64,000 nucleotides of DNA from the NCBI GenBank assembly GCA_002841355.1, contig PHFB01000002.1, forward strand, positions 141,816-205,815, in the 5' to 3' direction. Shown here piece after piece: positions 61,010-64,000 of the stretch. The translations under genes were made by a program, and so were the position numbers. This stretch comes from Actinobacteria bacterium HGW-Actinobacteria-1 (GTDB lineage: Bacteria > Actinomycetota > Coriobacteriia > Anaerosomatales > Anaerosomataceae). The notes under the pieces are model-generated. The model saw nothing but the letters and a program-made list of their open reading frames with translations. It made no database searches and was not told where the DNA came from. Every line of letters begins with the position of its first letter. Positions within the stretch are counted from its first letter, which is position 1.

Positions 61010-61677
61010 ACGCCGCACCTAATCGGCGTCATGCGCTCGTTGCGGTTGCGGCGACCATAGTCGCCCTCGGGCTTTCCGTCTCGATACTGCTCATGCCGTG
61101 GTTCACCTACGTGGCGGTTCCGCCCTCTGGTGCAATGGAGCTCACCGGGCTATCCGAGGTGGAAGTGCGAGAGGTCGCCGAGCACGTGAGGTACTTCGTC
61201 ACCCACGCGGATGCCCCGCCGCTGCCAGCGACGATCAACGACGGTCCCGGGTTCGATGAATCCACAGTTGCGCACCTCGTTGACGTGCGGAAGGTGATCA
61301 TCACAGCGCGCTGGATCACACTCCTCGCCACGATCCTTCTCGGCGTGGTGGCTGCCGAGGCGCTGTCGCGTGGTGAGCTCAAGGGAGTCTCGGGCGGGCT
61401 CAGGACCGCAGGGTGGACGTCTGCCGGACTGGTCGCGTTACTCGGTATCGTGGGAGTCTCCGATTTCGATAGCTTCTTCTCGGCATTCCACGGCGTCTTC
61501 TTCAAGGCGGGGACCTGGACGTTCCCGTCCGACGCGATGATTATCCGGGTGTTTCCGCTGCCGTTCTGGACGGTTGCGACCGCCTCGTGGGCCGCTGCGG
61601 CACTCCTGCTCTCGGCCTTGCTCGTTCTTGCGGGCGTTATGGGTAAAAGGGTCTCAAGGGACCTGCCTGTCAATTAA
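61006..61677 (+). CDS. DUF1461/TIGR01906 membrane protein
   Basis: A protein of 223 residues; GTG overlaps the GGDEF stop (GTGA). Four helices and a large outside loop (FDESTVAHLVDVRKVI). The family (TIGR01906, DUF1461) is of unknown function and found in anaerobic Gram-positives. Confidence 0.8.
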   Translation: MNAAPNRRHALVAVAATIVALGLSVSILLMPWFTYVAVPPSGAMELTGLSEVEVREVAEHVRYFVTHADAPPLPATINDGPGFDESTVAHLVDVRKVIITARWITLLATILLGVVAAEALSRGELKGVSGGLRTAGWTSAGLVALLGIVGVSDFDSFFSAFHGVFFKAGTWTFPSDAMIIRVFPLPFWTVATASWAAAALLLSALLVLAGVMGKRVSRDLPVN

Positions 61678-61679
61678 TG

Positions 61680-61707
61680 TTCACAAAGCGTCGAATACGT
61701 GTACACT
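61680..61707 (+). promoter_or_regulatory. Promoter of the DUF5679 gene
   Basis: TTCACA (61680-61685) and TACACT (61702-61707) are 16 bp apart. The leader of about 90 bases contains CCTTCGGGGAAGG and GCCCCCGGTCGGGGGGC hairpins, which could attenuate. Confidence 0.55.
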
Positions 61708-61799
61708 TTCCTTCGGGGAAGGCTTTCACAGTGGTGTTTTGCCCCCGGTCGGGGGGCTGGGGTTGTAGCATCCGTCGCGCAATGGAGGTGAGCGGTCTA

Positions 61800-61946
61800 G
61801 TGGCTGCCAAAGAAGGTTACTGCGTGAAGTGCAAGGAGAAGCGCGAGATCAAGGACGCGCAGGAGATCACGATGAAGAACGGCCGTCCGGCAACGCAGGG
61901 CCTGTGCCCGACGTGCGGGACCAAGATCTTCAAGATCGGCAAGTAA
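61800..61946 (+). CDS. DUF5679 small zinc-ribbon protein
   Basis: A protein of 48 residues from GTG, with GGAGGTGAG upstream. CVKCKEKREIKDAQEITMKNGRPATQGLCPTCGTKIFKIGK gives two CxxC pairs of a zinc ribbon, the DUF5679 signature. Function unknown; common in Actinobacteria and Chloroflexi. Confidence 0.85.
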   Translation: MAAKEGYCVKCKEKREIKDAQEITMKNGRPATQGLCPTCGTKIFKIGK

Positions 61947-61975
61947 CCAGCACTTCGCGATTGCAGAACGTCGCT

Positions 61976-62007
61976 CGGGCACCGCTTCCCAACAGGGACG
62001 GTGCCCG
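61976..62007 (+). terminator. Terminator after the DUF5679 gene
   Basis: CGGGCACCG and CGGTGCCCG form a 9-bp stem with a 14-base loop, followed by TTCGCGTT. Confidence 0.65.
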
Positions 62008-62043
62008 TTCGCGTTCAGGCGGCGGGCGGCATGAAACTGCCTA

Positions 62044-62072
62044 TTGACGCTACTATGGGGCAGGAATAGTCT
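62044..62072 (+). promoter_or_regulatory. Promoter of the Trk operon
   Basis: TTGACG (62044-62049) and TAGTCT (62067-62072) are 17 bp apart, 62 bp before the first TrkA start. Confidence 0.6.
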
Positions 62073-62134
62073 GCGTAAATGCTTTCATTCAGACGGAGCC
62101 GAAACGCGGATCCGCGAACTGGGGGTCACAGGCA

Positions 62135-62776
62135 GTGAATATCGTCGTCGTGGGATGCGGGCGCGTTGGGTCGCAGCTCGCAACGCTCCTCTCGGTCGAG
62201 GGGCACAACGTCGTCGTGATCGACCGGGACGAGGATGCATTCCGTCGTCTCGGCAGCACCTTCAACGGCGTGACGATCAAGGGTCTCGGCTTCGACGAGG
62301 AAGTGCTCGAGGAAGCCGGCCTCCGAGAGGCCGATGCGTTCGCGGCCGTCACTAACCTCGATAACACCAACCTGATGGCAGCCGAGGTCGCCCGTAAACT
62401 CTTCGGCGTGAAGCACGTCGTCGCGCGCCTCTACAACCCCGTACGCGAGCGCACCTACCAGCAGCTCAACCTCGACTATGTCTGCGGCACCACGCTCGTG
62501 GCCGAGACACTCATGGAGAAGATCAAGTCCGGACACGGACATCACCTCAGCACGGTCGGTGACGTCGAGGTCATCGAGTTCAAGTGCTCGGAGCACGCAG
62601 AGGGCAAGCGCATCCGCGATATCGAGATCGATCACGGGTTCCGGATCGCAGCGGTCCTGCGCGGCTCGTCGACGTTCATTCCGAAGGAAGACACCATCGT
62701 CAAGTCCGGCGACATCATGATCGCCGCGGTCAAGGACGAGGCCTTCGGCAAAGTCGCTCGATACATGGAGGAGTAG
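62135..62776 (+). CDS. trkA: TrkA/KtrA-type potassium-uptake regulatory subunit, first copy
   Basis: A protein of 213 residues from GTG. The Rossmann fold is clear (IVVVGCGRVGSQLATLL ... VVVIDRD), followed by an RCK_C domain (GKRIRDIEIDHGFRIAAVLR ... VKSGDIMIAAV). It gates the membrane subunit encoded downstream in response to nucleotides. Confidence 0.9.
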   Translation: MNIVVVGCGRVGSQLATLLSVEGHNVVVIDRDEDAFRRLGSTFNGVTIKGLGFDEEVLEEAGLREADAFAAVTNLDNTNLMAAEVARKLFGVKHVVARLYNPVRERTYQQLNLDYVCGTTLVAETLMEKIKSGHGHHLSTVGDVEVIEFKCSEHAEGKRIRDIEIDHGFRIAAVLRGSSTFIPKEDTIVKSGDIMIAAVKDEAFGKVARYMEE

Positions 62777-62778
62777 CC

Positions 62779-63444
62779 GTGTACGTCGTGGTCAACGGAG
62801 GCGGCAAGGTCGCCTCATACCTGGCTCGCACGCTGCTTGAAGGCGGTCATGCTGTGGCGCTGATCGAGAAGCGCGAGGATGTCGTCCACAAGCTCTCATC
62901 CGAGTTGCCGGGAAGCCCGCTGATCATCCAGGGCGACGGTTGCGATGCGGCGTATCAGGAGGATGCGGGCGTGTCTCGGGCAGACGTCTTCGTCGCCGCA
63001 ACCGGTGACGACGACGATAACCTCGTCTCGTGTCAGCTCGCGAAGGTTGCGTTCGGTGTTCCGAGAACCGTCTCCCGCGTTAACAACCCCAAGAACGAGC
63101 GCATCTTCAACGCGCTGGGCATAGAAGCCATCTCGTCCACCACGATCATCTCCCGGATGATCGAGGAAGAAGCGACGATTGGCGACATCCGCACCCTTAC
63201 GAGCCTTCGCCGCGGCAACATGGCGATCGTGGAGATCGAACTGCCGACCGACCGCTGCGTTGTGTGCGGCAAGAAGGTAGCGGCACTCAACCTCCCGGTG
63301 GACTGCATTCTGGTCGCACTCATTCGCAACGACGAGGTCATCACCGTACATGGCGACACCGAGCTCGACGCAGGTGACGTCGTCATCGCCTTCACCAAGA
63401 CCGAGCATGAAGCCAAGCTCAAGCGGGCGCTCACGGGGGTATAG
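62779..63444 (+). CDS. TrkA-type subunit, second copy
   Basis: A protein of 221 residues from GTG, 2 bp after the first copy. It starts YVVVNGGGKVASYLART with the GxGxxxA nucleotide site, and an RCK_C domain closes it (VDCILVALIRNDEVITVHGDTELDAGDVVIAF). An inserted CVVCGKK pair is unusual. The two copies are separate half-size subunits rather than one fused TrkA. Confidence 0.85.
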   Translation: MYVVVNGGGKVASYLARTLLEGGHAVALIEKREDVVHKLSSELPGSPLIIQGDGCDAAYQEDAGVSRADVFVAATGDDDDNLVSCQLAKVAFGVPRTVSRVNNPKNERIFNALGIEAISSTTIISRMIEEEATIGDIRTLTSLRRGNMAIVEIELPTDRCVVCGKKVAALNLPVDCILVALIRNDEVITVHGDTELDAGDVVIAFTKTEHEAKLKRALTGV

Positions 63445-63448
63445 GTCG

Positions 63449-63601
63449 ATGGCACAGCATAAGCACGCCGAGCGCGGAATCACGCGCCTCGAGCGGTGGC
63501 CCCTCTACATTGGCGGCATCCTCACCGAGACGCTCTACGTGCTCGGGCTCACGGGCGCGGCGCTCCTGATGGCCGTGATCGCGATGGCGATCTGGCGATG
63601 A
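63449..63601 (+). CDS. Small single-pass membrane protein
   Basis: A protein of 50 residues, ATG 4 bp after the second TrkA stop. A basic start (MAQHKHAERGITRLERWP) and one helix (YVLGLTGAALLMAVIAMAIW). It overlaps the TrkH start by 4 bp (ATGA), so it belongs to the transport operon. Confidence 0.7.
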   Translation: MAQHKHAERGITRLERWPLYIGGILTETLYVLGLTGAALLMAVIAMAIWR

Positions 63602-64000
63602 TTCTCCGTCCACGCAAGCAGGATCATCTGCTTATCGGCAAGTACACCGGAAAGATCGTCACCGGTGTTGGCCTGTTGATGGTCATTCCGCTCATCACGT
63701 CCATCGTGTTCCAGGAATGGGACACAGCTATCGACTTCGTGATCAGCATCTCGGCGTGCCTCATCTTCGGGTTGGGCACGCAGCTGGTGTGTCGCACCGA
63801 GCGAGACCTCAACTGGAGCCACGGCCTCGTTGTTGCCTCGGGCTCGTGGATTGTCGCGACGATCCTCGGCGCGTTGCCGCAGTGGCTTTCGGGTCATGAG
63901 GGTTCGTATCTAGATGCCATGTTCGATGTCATGAGCGGCTACACCACGACCGGGCTATATTTGCTTCAGGACCTCGACCACATCTCCCGCGGTCTGAATA
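63598..64000 (+). CDS. trkH: TrkH/KtrB-type potassium-transporter membrane subunit (cut by window edge)
   Basis: At least 134 residues from ATG; the frame is open at the right edge. Three helices precede a pore region (DAMFDVMSGYTTTGLYLLQDLDHIS) with the Thr-Thr-Gly filter-like triplet of the Trk/Ktr family. Full members have about 450-500 residues, so most of the gene is missing. Works with the two TrkA subunits. Confidence 0.85.
   Translation, partial: MILRPRKQDHLLIGKYTGKIVTGVGLLMVIPLITSIVFQEWDTAIDFVISISACLIFGLGTQLVCRTERDLNWSHGLVVASGSWIVATILGALPQWLSGHEGSYLDAMFDVMSGYTTTGLYLLQDLDHISRGLN

Noticed and set aside
1-64000. CRISPR arrays, tRNA and rRNA genes, insertion sequences
   Set aside because: No regularly spaced direct repeats, cloverleaf or rRNA-like sequence and no transposase or tyrosine recombinase reading frame were recognised by eye.

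Overview
The window is 64 kb of GC-rich bacterial chromosome. It most likely comes from an anaerobic, Gram-positive actinobacterium of the Coriobacteriia type. That placement is inferred from gene content: cell-wall-binding repeat 2 surface proteins, a DUF6323/DUF6179 pair, a PafB/PafC-like WYL regulator pair, the oxygen-sensitive hybrid-cluster protein Hcp with ferredoxin, DUF1461 and DUF5679 proteins, and many GTG/TTG starts with G-rich ribosome-binding sites. No rRNA, tRNA or CRISPR array was recognised.

Bases 1-1807 hold the end of a DinG/XPD-type helicase. Bases about 1.9-9.4 kb are an integron-type gene-cassette array without an integrase in view (a CALIN). Seven attC sites separate plus-strand cassettes: five are well formed, one is short with a variant R'' box, and one is strongly degenerate. 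The palindromic arms have RYYYAAC/GTTRRRY boxes and a single unpaired C at the same place in the stem. The cassettes carry an unknown protein, a STAND/AAA ATPase with an SH3-like tail, a TcmP plus three-Cys (Gp37/Gp68, DUF5131) pair, a restriction-endonuclease-fold protein, a ClpP-like serine protease with a zinc ribbon plus a small partner, and two small proteins. Most of the attC sites share a central TAGACT-like hexamer that matches the probable -10 element of other genes in the window. From 9.4 to 15.5 kb the accessory region continues with co-oriented genes: two PD-(D/E)XK nuclease-like proteins, an HNH protein, a second Cys/His HNH-like protein, a DUF6946-like protein, an endonuclease/exonuclease/phosphatase protein, a YdjM-like membrane protein and a cold-shock/DUF1294 fusion. 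This is a nuclease-rich, probably defence-related island.

Bases 15.6-30 kb return to core-like content: DUF6323/DUF6179, a beta-helix cell-wall-binding protein, a DUF2089/SHOCT-like envelope operon with one frameshifted gene, an ArsR operon with a perfect operator palindrome, asparaginase, a DUF1295 reductase-like protein, DegV and a class V aminotransferase. Bases 27.5-31.1 kb (minus strand) are an operon of a cysteine-rich radical SAM enzyme resembling the MJ0619/Tes family, an ICMT-like methyltransferase, DUF4395 and an atypical Lgt paralogue. It may be a lipid-modifying pathway.

Bases 31-47 kb hold regulators (XRE, TetR with its operator boxes, PadR, an OmpR-type two-component pair), a second cell-wall-binding protein, a three-gene ABC exporter of the bacitracin/lantibiotic-immunity type, and a cytochrome c / SHOCT / CopB-type P-ATPase operon. 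Bases 47-57 kb hold the WYL pair, a histidine-kinase-like protein that lacks the phospho-accepting His, and a nitrosative-stress locus. In that locus a Crp/Fnr regulator is divergent from a NOSP protein, ferredoxin, Hcp and a c-type haem protein, with a TTGAC-N4-GTCAA site between them. Bases 57-64 kb hold a metallophosphoesterase, a membrane M28 peptidase, a GGDEF protein, DUF1461, DUF5679, two TrkA-type subunits and the start of TrkH.
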